From an uncultured Eubacteriales bacterium (GTDB lineage Bacteria; Bacillota; Clostridia; Oscillospirales; Acutalibacteraceae), in assembly GCA_934546985.1 (NCBI GenBank), contig CAKTEE010000005.1, positions 146,946-210,945 of the forward strand: a stretch of 64,000 nucleotides of DNA. Reading direction: 5' to 3'. The translations under genes were made by a program, and so were the position numbers. Positions 45,221 to 53,097 of the stretch are shown in pieces. The notes under the pieces are model-generated. The model was not told the DNA's origin and did not search any database. It was given only the letters and a program-made list of their open reading frames with translations. Positions within the stretch are counted from its first letter, which is position 1. Each line of letters begins with the position of its first letter.

Positions 45221-45286
45221 GTAATTCCTTTCGTTAAAATTAGTAAAAACAGTCATCGGGCCTTTTTCGCCTCAGCATCGATGCCT

Positions 45287-45310
45287 CGACTTGCATGCCG
45301 CAGGCCTTTG
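45287..45310 (+). repeat. Cassette-boundary repeat R4
   Basis: On the plus strand it reads CGACTTGCATGC then CGCAGGCCTTTG. It begins 67 bp upstream of the gene start at 45220. Inverted partner of R2. Confidence 0.7.
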
Positions 45311-45333
45311 ACATCTCTGCCAGAGGATAACCA

Positions 45334-46299
45334 CTAGCAGAGATCTTTTGCGTCAAAGCCTTGCCGGATCAGGCGTTCAAATTCATCTGCCATAATGACA
45401 ATGAATAGTTTGCCACCTTTCGGATACGCTTCTTGAATAGCGGAACGAAGCCGTTCTTTGCGCCCTGCATCCAGCACTAACCATACAACTACCGGAAACA
45501 CACCGAATTGCTTCTGCTCCAATCCGGAACGATAGTAGTCGCGATAGCGGTCACATTTTCCGATAATAGTTGATGGTGATTCTGTGCTTAAATCAATCTC
45601 AATAAACCACCTGTCCTCGTAGCCATCGCTTTTCGTGGCTACGAACAGATCTGGCTTTAATGAGACGATTTTGCCGTGCTGGGTATATGGTCGCCAGCAA
45701 TCCGGTTCCCAGTCAGCGGCAAGTAATGTCAGCCCCGGAGTCCTGCGACAAATCTCTACAAGCTGAACATAACATTCTGATACAGCTAATGAATGCCGTA
45801 GAAACATGCGTGAGGGTTCTAAATAGCGTCTTCGCGAATATTGCTCAGAACTTCCTATTGCCAGGAAACGCTCTCCAGCTTCTGTGAGATGCCAGATCAG
45901 AGAACCTGATCCGGCACGAGTGCCACCAATCCTTCGCTCGAGCGTGTTTACAAGACCATAATCTTTCAGCTTACGAAGCTCTCTGGCGGCCGCTCGCCGG
46001 GCAGCTTTTTGCGTCGATGCGTCAATAATATGTAGACGCTGGATCTGCCCGGTAAGCAGAAACTTGCACTTTTTCAAAGAGGCAAGAATCTCTCGGTCGC
46101 GTGTTGATAGCTCCTCGTTGTATTTTTCCAGTTGGTTTCTTCCGACTCTGACTCCTATGGGGATCACCTCCTCGCCGGGGGAATAGGCTACCGCTACATG
46201 GCGGTAGGGGTCGCTTCCCTTAAACGGTTTTTGTGCCGATATGTCGGGAGAATCATCGGCATATTCATCGCTGCGAAAGGTCGGGCGGTTCGTCTTCAT
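45334..46299 (-). CDS. Replication-relaxation family protein
   Basis: The 321-residue protein has an N-terminal winged-helix segment (LSTRDREILASLKKCKFLLT, then QIQRL), the ARREL..LKDYGLV recognition helix region, and a C-terminal alpha/beta part (LKPDLFVATKSDGYEDRWFIEID) typical of Replic_Relax proteins of plasmids and integrative elements. It may start plasmid-like replication or processing at the element origin. Its ATG overlaps the ATPase stop (ATGA). Confidence 0.8.
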   Translation of the reverse strand: MKTNRPTFRSDEYADDSPDISAQKPFKGSDPYRHVAVAYSPGEEVIPIGVRVGRNQLEKYNEELSTRDREILASLKKCKFLLTGQIQRLHIIDASTQKAARRAAARELRKLKDYGLVNTLERRIGGTRAGSGSLIWHLTEAGERFLAIGSSEQYSRRRYLEPSRMFLRHSLAVSECYVQLVEICRRTPGLTLLAADWEPDCWRPYTQHGKIVSLKPDLFVATKSDGYEDRWFIEIDLSTESPSTIIGKCDRYRDYYRSGLEQKQFGVFPVVVWLVLDAGRKERLRSAIQEAYPKGGKLFIVIMADEFERLIRQGFDAKDLC

Positions 46300-48452
46300 A
46301 GTTTCCTCCGACCGATAGCAGAATTATCAAGATCTGGACCGATCAGGCTCGGGGCTTCCTCGAACAGCCTAAGATATTCTGCCTCAACCTCACTGCTGGA
46401 TCGACCATATCTGGTCTGACTTCGCGCCTTGATTTCTACTGCCGTATGCAGTGCCGGTGGGGCAGGAATTGTTTTGCCCTGTATCCAGCCTGTCTGTCTG
46501 CCTCCCGACATGAAGTTTGTATAGATCTGGTATCTTGGCAAAAGCATGAAATCCAGCGCTTCCAAGCCAGGAGCCATCGTGGCAATTTCTCTGGCATCAC
46601 TAGCATTCAGTCCAAATATGATTTTGTTCCTTGCATTAGCATCGATACCGGCACGAATCTCGTAGGGGAGCTGTGCGCGATATTGATGCGCCATTGTAAT
46701 TCCCACGCCCAGACCTCTGGCCTGTGCTAAAGCATCGGATAAATCCGTAGGCAAGGTCAGGTAATCTTGCAGCTCGTCGATATACAGGGAGACCAAATGG
46801 CGGCGTTCCGGCGCGACGTTCGCCCGAGAAAGGGCTAATGTCCAGGTAAGGCCTACCACTAGGCTGCCCAGCAGTCTGGCGCTTTCTGCGCCCACTGTGC
46901 CGCGATTCAAGGGGACAAGGACAATCTTACGTTGGGAGAACAAATCAGTTAGCTGGAACTTTGGATGGCTCTGTCCCAAGATGCCCCGCAGTCCCGGTCG
47001 AAACAGAAACTGACGCATTTTATTAAGCACAGGTGCAACCCATTGTTCACGCTCAGCGGGACGGAGGTTATCAAAAGTGTCCCAAAACGGTTTGAGCGTA
47101 ATTTTATCTTTGACGTCCTTTGTGATCTTATGACGGAAGTTCTCATCTGTCAGAAGCGGTGGCAGCCAGAGCAGTGATGCGCCGTCCGTCTCAACCAAGG
47201 TTAATAGTGCCGCACTCAGTACATCCTGACTTCGAACACCCCAGCTATCTGAGAAAATCTCCTTAAAGACCGCTAAGATAGCATCTGCCATAAGTGTGGG
47301 GTTGCCCGGCAAAGCCAAGGGATTGAAACCTACAGGGTTATCGTCGGAAGGGTCAATCACAACGACATCATCTGCACGGGAGGCTGGAATGCGTTCAAGG
47401 ATACTTGTAACCAAGTCTGCCTTTGGGTCAATCACTAACACGCTGCGCCCAGCATTGATATCCGCGAGAATCATGGCCTGCATCACAGTAGTCTTGCCGG
47501 CGCCGGTAGGACCTAGGATGATTGTCGGCCTTAAACTATCGTCCGGAGAGATACTGAGCTTCTGACTGTTTGCTGGGTTTAAGGTTGTTCCAAACGAACG
47601 GTCATTAAACCGGTTTGTCGGCTCCCGATACCATGTAGGCGGATACATTGCCCGTGGATGGATATCCGACATTCCCGGCAATTCTTCATCACCAGACGGC
47701 AACATCAAGAATCCTGCAAGCTCCTTGACGGATAGCTTCAACGGGAAATGCCAAGGTACATGAGTGTTATTCAATTTTGTTGGCTTTTCGGATTCATCGT
47801 AGATTCTGACGCCCGCCGCCTCTAAGGTGCGCAATGCACTCAGGATACAGTTGATGCGGTATCTTGCGTTTGTACCAGATACGCCAATGCGAATCGTAGC
47901 CTGAAAGCTATGTTGCTCTGCTTTCTCTTTAATGGATTTACGAGTTTCAGTGGATGCCTGGGATACGTTCCCAAGCACTGCTTGCAACCATCCGGCGTTC
48001 GGATCAGGAAGATTCTTCGGGACTGTGCTGGGTGGATAGGCTGCACCGAGGGTGATTTGCAAAACCGCTTCTTCGCCACGGGCTGTGGCAGCCATAGCCG
48101 CCAGCCCTGCTCGAATCGTAGATTCCGTGATATCTGTACGAAGCGATAAGCTCGGATGAGATACTTTTATTTGCCTTACCGTATCAACTGCCTTACGGTT
48201 ATGTTCGTCAACCGGATAGAATTCAATCTCTCCATGTACTTGGAGTGCTTCGGTGATTTTGTGGATACTTGCCGAGTCCGCTCCAAGAAGATGCCTAACA
48301 AATCCATCTCTTGCACGGATCTCCCAGATGACTGCTCCACGGGAGGATACGGTAGCCAGGTGTGCCAGCATCTCATGGACCTGTTCCAGTTTGAATGAGC
48401 GCCGCCAGACGAACTCTTTCCAGCATATGGTTTCTATTTGATGCCTGGTCAT
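46296..48452 (-). CDS. HerA/VirD4-like conjugative DNA transfer ATPase
   Basis: The 718-residue protein has Walker A GPTGAGKT (314-321), SVLVIDPKADLV, and Walker B LYIDE (Asp559, Glu560), with a TraG/VirD4-type C-terminal region (LAQARGLGVGITMAHQYRAQ). The first 300 residues are a distinct domain without membrane helices, so membrane docking may use the small protein encoded just upstream (48469-48663). ATG 48452 has AAGGAGG seven bases upstream. It probably moves element DNA, paired with the coupled replication-relaxation gene. Confidence 0.85.
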   Translation of the reverse strand: MTRHQIETICWKEFVWRRSFKLEQVHEMLAHLATVSSRGAVIWEIRARDGFVRHLLGADSASIHKITEALQVHGEIEFYPVDEHNRKAVDTVRQIKVSHPSLSLRTDITESTIRAGLAAMAATARGEEAVLQITLGAAYPPSTVPKNLPDPNAGWLQAVLGNVSQASTETRKSIKEKAEQHSFQATIRIGVSGTNARYRINCILSALRTLEAAGVRIYDESEKPTKLNNTHVPWHFPLKLSVKELAGFLMLPSGDEELPGMSDIHPRAMYPPTWYREPTNRFNDRSFGTTLNPANSQKLSISPDDSLRPTIILGPTGAGKTTVMQAMILADINAGRSVLVIDPKADLVTSILERIPASRADDVVVIDPSDDNPVGFNPLALPGNPTLMADAILAVFKEIFSDSWGVRSQDVLSAALLTLVETDGASLLWLPPLLTDENFRHKITKDVKDKITLKPFWDTFDNLRPAEREQWVAPVLNKMRQFLFRPGLRGILGQSHPKFQLTDLFSQRKIVLVPLNRGTVGAESARLLGSLVVGLTWTLALSRANVAPERRHLVSLYIDELQDYLTLPTDLSDALAQARGLGVGITMAHQYRAQLPYEIRAGIDANARNKIIFGLNASDAREIATMAPGLEALDFMLLPRYQIYTNFMSGGRQTGWIQGKTIPAPPALHTAVEIKARSQTRYGRSSSEVEAEYLRLFEEAPSLIGPDLDNSAIGRRKL

Positions 48453-48468
48453 AGCTCGCCCTCCTTTC

Positions 48469-48663
48469 TTACCATTGTCCTCCATGACGGTTCTTCCATA
48501 CACGAAAAGCGACATAAATTCCAATGCCAATGGTGGCGAGGAGTACGAGCACCCACCAGATTTCCATGATGATACATACAGTCCAGCGGAGTACAATCGC
48601 AGCAATGAAGAGGGCAAATGCCCATTTGAGAATTCTGGCAATAAGGCTTTCTGGTGAATTCAT
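48469..48663 (-). CDS. Small two-helix membrane protein
   Basis: The 64 residues MNSPESLIARILKWAFALFI then WWVLVLLATIGIGIYVAFRVW form two membrane segments with a basic tail. GAGGAGG lies 11 bases upstream. An overlapping frame that starts four bases earlier is Cys/His-rich and less protein-like, so this frame is chosen. It could be the membrane anchor for the DNA transfer ATPase, 16 nt downstream. Confidence 0.6.
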   Translation of the reverse strand: MNSPESLIARILKWAFALFIAAIVLRWTVCIIMEIWWVLVLLATIGIGIYVAFRVWKNRHGGQW

Positions 48664-48669
48664 ACATGA

Positions 48670-49233
48670 TCAGACCTCCTCACGTTCTTTTGCTTTATCG
48701 CTGTATTCCGGTACGGGGTAGCCGGGGATGATAATATCCGATTCAATTTCATTGCCCCATGCATCCCAATTCGGTTGCGATCTTCTGGCAAACAGTTCCA
48801 AATACGGACCGGGAGATACACGCTCAATAATGGGATACATTTCTTCCGGCTTATGGGAATGATCCTGAAGTGGCGCAAAGAGCCAGTTTGGCTGAGCTTT
48901 AAACTTCACAGGAGCTTTTCCACGTGTTCCAAACAGAACCGTTTCGCTTGCATTTCTCAGGTAGTTTCCTAACCCGAGACGGGGTTTAATCCAGTAAAAG
49001 GGGTCGCGATATTTAAATCCCCAGGCTTTCATGACGTCTAATCCCTCTTGGAGCAACCCATTTGGAATCCACAGCCATAGATGTGCATTTTCTTCCGCTA
49101 GATCGGCGACGGGCATATTTTTAATATCTTCTAAAGACATGAGTTGATAATGCATGACAGCTCCTCGCTTCCCTTTTTGATTAATACTCCAAGGCGGATC
49201 GGCAAGGATGGTGGAATATTTTTTCGTAGGCAT
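48670..49233 (-). CDS. MT-A70 family N6-adenine DNA methyltransferase
   Basis: The 187-residue enzyme has the catalytic DPPW (12-15, in STILADPPW), HLWLWIPNG, and the WIKPRLGLGNYLRNASE segment of MT-A70-like DNA methyltransferases. It lacks a partner nuclease, so it is probably an orphan modifier protecting the element or altering regulation. ATG 49233 has AAAGGAAA six bases upstream; a 42-residue extension to 49359 is not protein-like. A strong hairpin (49250-49270) sits immediately before the ribosome site. Confidence 0.88.
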   Translation of the reverse strand: MPTKKYSTILADPPWSINQKGKRGAVMHYQLMSLEDIKNMPVADLAEENAHLWLWIPNGLLQEGLDVMKAWGFKYRDPFYWIKPRLGLGNYLRNASETVLFGTRGKAPVKFKAQPNWLFAPLQDHSHKPEEMYPIIERVSPGPYLELFARRSQPNWDAWGNEIESDIIIPGYPVPEYSDKAKEREEV

Positions 49234-49249
49234 GATAGTTTTCCTTTCC

Positions 49250-49270
49250 GGGCGGTCACAGCGACCGCCC
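49250..49270 (-). promoter_or_regulatory. Hairpin just upstream of the methyltransferase ribosome site
   Basis: GGGCGGTC-GCTGT-GACCGCCC, a perfect 8-bp GC-rich stem ending right before GGAAAGGAAAAC and ATG. There is no U run, so it is more likely a translational or processing element than a terminator. Confidence 0.5.
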
Positions 49271-49478
49271 AATCGATTTGTTAATGTGCCAGGCTTTGTC
49301 GGCCTTTGCAGTGAGTAAACCACAAAAGCAGGTTGACAAAAAGTCAATTTTGTTTTCACTTTCGCAACGATGCGACACCCGCTAACAGAGGTGAAAATGC
49401 ATTTTGTGGTATATAAAAAACGATGTTGTAATATTTGCGCAAGTGCTTGAAATATGTTGTTTTAAGGCATTGTTGCCT
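49271..49478. other. Intergenic stretch between AAA+ and methyltransferase genes
   Basis: Contains a short dyad TTGAC-TTTTT-GTCAA (near 49331-49345) and AT-rich sequence. No clear promoter was found; no gene. Confidence 0.4.
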
Positions 49479-50963
49479 CTAATCTGCAGGAATCATCTGC
49501 GGTTCTTCCAGAGTACCCTCCAGCCGATAGGTTCGGTTTTCTATGACTTCTGCTCTTGCGAATACAGGAGCTAAGTAACCTTCAATCACTGACTTAAAGG
49601 ATCGCACCGTCAGGCTATCGCCAGACATAGCTGCATCAATAAGGCCTTGCATGATACCCGGCGCAATGTAGGAGATGGCGTGAGAATATTCGAATCCCAT
49701 CTCAATAATCTGCTTAGCCAGAATACGGGTTTTCGCTTTGGCAGAAAGGGGCTTGAAGTTGACAAAGCACTGAAATCTGGAGGCAATCTCACGGAGCACG
49801 CCTACGCCAACAAAAGCTTTTCGTGCCGCCTCATTTTCCCGGTAGATGCGCATAGGCAAGGATGCATCCGATGCGGAGTCGTTCTGTTTATCCCGATAGC
49901 TGACGCTTACTTCATTTTTCTCCAAACGAATCTCCTCAACATCATCGGATACGGCAAAGCCAATCTTTCGCTTGGCGGGTTGGCTAGAGCTGAGATCGTA
50001 ATTGGAAGTAAAAAAGAAAATACAATGCTTGAAATCAAACTCCCTTGAACCGTTGCTGAGTGCTTTTCGGGATGCGCAACGGCCTTCGTCCAAAATGGCC
50101 ATGAATGTTTTTAACACCTCGGGATGCGCCTTATCCAGCTCATCGAAGATAAATATCGTGTAGGGATTCCTCTCGACCACTTCAAAAACAGCTTCGTCCT
50201 CGTAACCGACATATCCGGCAGGAGCACCAATCAGACGGTAGACCGAAAAAGCTTCGGTAAAGTTATTGAGATCTGTCCATGACACGGCATATTCCTGCCC
50301 ACAGTCCTGGGAAAGAATTTTTGCTAGTGCCTTTGCAGTTTCGGATTTACCGACACCAGGTGACCCGGATGCCAGAATAGAAACAGGCTTGGTCGGATTC
50401 TTCTTGGCAAGGTGCTGCGCCACAATATAGGCGATAGCTTCGGTGGAATCGTCCTGGCCGATCACCATCTTTTGCAGACGTTCCTTTAGATGTTCAAAAC
50501 TCGGTATCTTTGACTCGGATTGTTCCGGCACAGAAATAGCGTTCCAGTCTGTAACAGACGTTATATCTGTTTGTGATTCCAGTTCTTCATCGACTTCTAA
50601 TTGCAGAGATTGCCCTGATGGTGAAGTATTTAATGATGGGGCGGGAGAGACATTGTCTCCCTCCCCAAGTAAACGAAGTCCATGTTCGAAGGTATTCCAA
50701 CAGTCGAATTTCAGTGCATGGATATCCGACAGTGCCTTTATTAATAAGTTTCCTCCCGAGTATGCAAAATATGGTTCTGTAAATATACCGTAAGTATCTT
50801 TGGTTGGCTTACAGAATCTCAATACTAGTTCCCTCGGAGAGCAGCTTTCTGTAAGGCGGCACTCATAGTCATAAGTGGTGCCAATTGGCTCATTATCCAG
50901 CGCATCTAAATCAATTTTTAAATTCGCAAGATCTGCATCTCTGAAAATGCTAAGCTCAATCAA
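49479..50963 (-). CDS. Clp-like AAA+ ATPase with unique N-terminal domain
   Basis: The 494-residue protein has an unrecognised N-terminal domain (1-150). An AAA+ core of the ClpA/ClpB D2 type follows: Walker A GSPGVGKS (200-207), pore-like GAPAGYVGYED, Walker B FIFDE (Asp274, Glu275), sensor TSN. It is followed by a Clp D2 small domain. No ClpP-binding IGF loop is obvious. The TTG start at 50963 is eight bases after GGGAGG. It follows the JAB-E1 gene by 17 nt, suggesting remodelling of a modified target. Confidence 0.8.
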   Translation of the reverse strand: MIELSIFRDADLANLKIDLDALDNEPIGTTYDYECRLTESCSPRELVLRFCKPTKDTYGIFTEPYFAYSGGNLLIKALSDIHALKFDCWNTFEHGLRLLGEGDNVSPAPSLNTSPSGQSLQLEVDEELESQTDITSVTDWNAISVPEQSESKIPSFEHLKERLQKMVIGQDDSTEAIAYIVAQHLAKKNPTKPVSILASGSPGVGKSETAKALAKILSQDCGQEYAVSWTDLNNFTEAFSVYRLIGAPAGYVGYEDEAVFEVVERNPYTIFIFDELDKAHPEVLKTFMAILDEGRCASRKALSNGSREFDFKHCIFFFTSNYDLSSSQPAKRKIGFAVSDDVEEIRLEKNEVSVSYRDKQNDSASDASLPMRIYRENEAARKAFVGVGVLREIASRFQCFVNFKPLSAKAKTRILAKQIIEMGFEYSHAISYIAPGIMQGLIDAAMSGDSLTVRSFKSVIEGYLAPVFARAEVIENRTYRLEGTLEEPQMIPAD

Positions 50964-50980
50964 CTAAATCACCTCCCGGA

Positions 50981-52327
50981 TTATGTATCGAGACTATAAC
51001 TACATATAGGACAACCAGACAAAGGTTTTACTGGAACCCAAAGCGTTTCGCCAAAGAAAGAGAATTCTTCATGCATCGCAGTATCCATGAAATCTAAACC
51101 ATAGTTTTTGCCTGCATTTGGAGCGAGGAGTAAAAGTACGAGATTCCGATCGGCTACTTCATCAAGCATATTTGTATATCGATTATTCCCTTTGTGGTGC
51201 AACAGAAGCATCATGGCTATCTGCACCTCAAGGGCATTTGTTTGTAGAATAGATGGATAAATTGTCCCTTCGGATGTTACGGTATTTTTATATCCTTTTG
51301 CGTATTCCTCATATCTATTGTGCAGGATGCACTTAGGACAAGTTTTAGTAACGCCGGGATAATAGAAGGTAATCTCGGAAGCCAATCCGTCAGCATACAT
51401 CTGCGGAGCCATGAATGGAACACCTAGTTTTAATGCAAGGTTTAGGATTGCATCCTGAGCAGAAAAATCATCTGTACTTGCTACGATGAGAACCTTGCTC
51501 GGATCTTTGAATGTGTCCTCTGGAAGCATTTCGACGAATTCTTCGATAGTAGTATCTTTGGTAATAGCCATCCAATGAATATCTACTTTCGCTTTTGGAT
51601 TAACATTTAGAATCTTATTGGCGAGTGCTTTTACTTTTGCTTGTCCCGAGTCGGCTATATAGGAACGCTGAGTCAAGACATTACGAGGCTCGCAAATATC
51701 GGGGTCTATAAGGATAAAATTGCCTACACCACATCTCGCCATCGCTTCTGTAGCCCCAGCAGAACCACCGCAGCCAACTTGGATGATAGTAGATTCCTGA
51801 AGCTCATTGATGGGAACCGTGTTCTGAATTTTAGAAAATAAGTTCGATGGAACCTGTGGTTGGCTTCCGGGTAAGATATTAACTTCGCGAGGTTCGCCAG
51901 TAAATTCTTTATTGCGTTCCAGCGTATACCAGAAAATGGCGCAGCCGCCATCATATCGTGGATCTAAGATTATGATTGGAAGTTCGATACTTTCCATGTC
52001 GAAGGCTTCCATAATCCTATCGGCATATTCAATGTCAGCGTCGGATAGCTGAGAATAAGCGCCTGGGTGCGAATGTGCAAATCCGCAGAATGCAATGTCT
52101 TTTTCGTACCACTCCCGAATTTTTTTATTACAGACTTCAATATCTGGTTCGCAGCTGGTTTGTGTCGATTTTGATTTATCAACGAAAAATACAGTATCTA
52201 TATGCTTTCCATCCGACGAACCAAGCATGACGAGCTGTTCGGGCTGCTTGCACGCGATAGACTTTTGAATCTCATTGAGTAATTCCTTTGTAGGAACTAA
52301 CGATTGTTCTTTTTTCGTAAACTTCAT
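50981..52327 (-). CDS. JAB (JAMM) peptidase - E1/ThiF-like fusion protein
   Basis: The 448-residue protein has two enzymes. Residues 20-150 are a JAB/MPN isopeptidase with an intact JAMM motif: His85, His87, Ser95, Asp98 in HSHPGAYSQLSDAD. Residues 175-440 are an E1-like adenylating domain with GCGGSAG (185-191), Asp208, Arg215, Arg221, Lys231 and a zinc-binding pair CPKC (330-333) and CPIC (439-442). Such fusions belong to prokaryotic ubiquitin-like conjugation systems. No E2 or ubiquitin-like gene is obvious next to it, but two small unknown genes precede it. AAAGGAG lies nine bases before the ATG. Confidence 0.88.
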   Translation of the reverse strand: MKFTKKEQSLVPTKELLNEIQKSIACKQPEQLVMLGSSDGKHIDTVFFVDKSKSTQTSCEPDIEVCNKKIREWYEKDIAFCGFAHSHPGAYSQLSDADIEYADRIMEAFDMESIELPIIILDPRYDGGCAIFWYTLERNKEFTGEPREVNILPGSQPQVPSNLFSKIQNTVPINELQESTIIQVGCGGSAGATEAMARCGVGNFILIDPDICEPRNVLTQRSYIADSGQAKVKALANKILNVNPKAKVDIHWMAITKDTTIEEFVEMLPEDTFKDPSKVLIVASTDDFSAQDAILNLALKLGVPFMAPQMYADGLASEITFYYPGVTKTCPKCILHNRYEEYAKGYKNTVTSEGTIYPSILQTNALEVQIAMMLLLHHKGNNRYTNMLDEVADRNLVLLLLAPNAGKNYGLDFMDTAMHEEFSFFGETLWVPVKPLSGCPICSYSLDT

Positions 52328-52384
52328 AGTGGTTTTCTCCTTTTTGTTTTGTTAGATTTTTACGGATACATTTGCGTTGGGCGC

Positions 52385-52708
52385 TTATTGATAAGAGTGC
52401 GCATAAAAGTCGAAGTCGAAAGGGCCTTCTATATACCTGGTTGTGCAATCAGCCCAAACAGAAGCAATGGTCAATGCATCTTCAAAACTTGTAATTTCTC
52501 CCTCCCAGCATATATATCCGAATGATTCGTCTTCGTTTTTCAGCCAATGCGCACTGTGGCAGTCGCTTGGCCTCGTGCCATAATCAATATCCGAGATAAT
52601 GTAGATACACCATGACTCTTCGTCATCTCCATAATCGAAGAACACGAATTCATAAGTCATAAGGTCGTCTATATCCCGGTACTTCAGCCTTACGTGCTCT
52701 CCATACAT
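52385..52708 (-). CDS. Unknown 107-residue acidic protein of the JAB-E1 operon
   Basis: The sequence begins MYGEHVRLKYRDIDDLMTYE and is rich in Asp, Tyr and Trp with four cysteines (in ESWCIY, SDCHSAHW, YICWEG, WADCTTRY). I recognise no domain. A beta-rich fold is likely. It sits between the 39-residue peptide gene and the JAB-E1 gene, so it is a candidate partner, substrate, or E2-like cysteine protein. GAAGG lies eight bases before the ATG. Confidence 0.6.
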   Translation of the reverse strand: MYGEHVRLKYRDIDDLMTYEFVFFDYGDDEESWCIYIISDIDYGTRPSDCHSAHWLKNEDESFGYICWEGEITSFEDALTIASVWADCTTRYIEGPFDFDFYAHSYQ

Positions 52709-52774
52709 TCTTTACACCTTCTTTCGGTTGAAGAGTGCGAAGAGCCCGAAGGCTCCTCGCTAAGAGATGTAAAA

Positions 52775-52894
52775 CTAAGAGTTTCTGAACGTACCCGGTG
52801 GCAGAGAACGCGTAAAATCAGCATCCTGACTTTCGCTGCTACCACCTTTGGATCCGGCATTAACTCTAGAGATGATGTCATCTCTTTTTTTCAT
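52775..52894 (-). CDS. 39-residue peptide at the head of the JAB-E1 operon
   Basis: ATG 52894 is eight bases after AAGAAGGAGG, one of the strongest ribosome sites in the window. The peptide starts MKKRDDIISRVNAGSKGGSS and ends RSLPPGTFRNS; it is hydrophilic and without cysteine. A Gly-Gly occurs at residues 17-18. A hairpin (GAGGAGCC..GGCTCTTC) separates it from the 107-residue gene. It could be the substrate or modifier of the JAB-E1 enzyme; this is inference from position. Confidence 0.55.
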   Translation of the reverse strand: MKKRDDIISRVNAGSKGGSSESQDADFTRSLPPGTFRNS

Positions 52895-52921
52895 AGGTCT
52901 CACCTCCTTCTTCGAGATTGA

Positions 52922-53002
52922 AAAAAGCGAGAAAAAATGTTATAAGTTATAATATACAAATCTGAGAGTGGTTAGGTCTCGTATTTAGCACCTCTCGCTT
53001 TT
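52922..53002. promoter_or_regulatory. Inverted repeat in the divergent control region
   Basis: AAAAGCGAGA (52923-52932) and TCTCGCTTTT (52993-53002) flank 60 bp that include GTTATAAGTTATAAT. They separate the JAB-E1 operon from the gene at 53098. No consensus promoter faces the operon, so activation or repression through these arms is plausible. Confidence 0.5.
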
Positions 53003-53050
53003 CTTGACGTTATTATATTGCAGGCAAATTTAAATGTAGCCGACAGTGAG

Positions 53051-53079
53051 GTTGACGTAGAGTTGACGTTTGAGTTGAC
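53051..53079 (+). repeat. Three GTTGAC direct repeats spaced by one helical turn
   Basis: GTTGAC occurs at 53051, 53062 and 53074, giving 11- and 12-bp periods, directly before the gene at 53098. The spacing suggests a cooperative operator. A related TTGACGTT is at 53004. Confidence 0.6.
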
Positions 53080-53097
53080 ATGAAAGGGGCCTTAGAG

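Noticed and set aside
48449..48667. 72-codon frame overlapping the two-helix membrane protein
   Set aside because: Better ribosome spacing, but the product is Cys/His-rich without a pattern, while the other frame encodes two clear membrane helices.
49234..49359. 42-residue N-terminal extension of the methyltransferase
   Set aside because: It includes the hairpin and has no family similarity; the ribosome site supports the shorter start.
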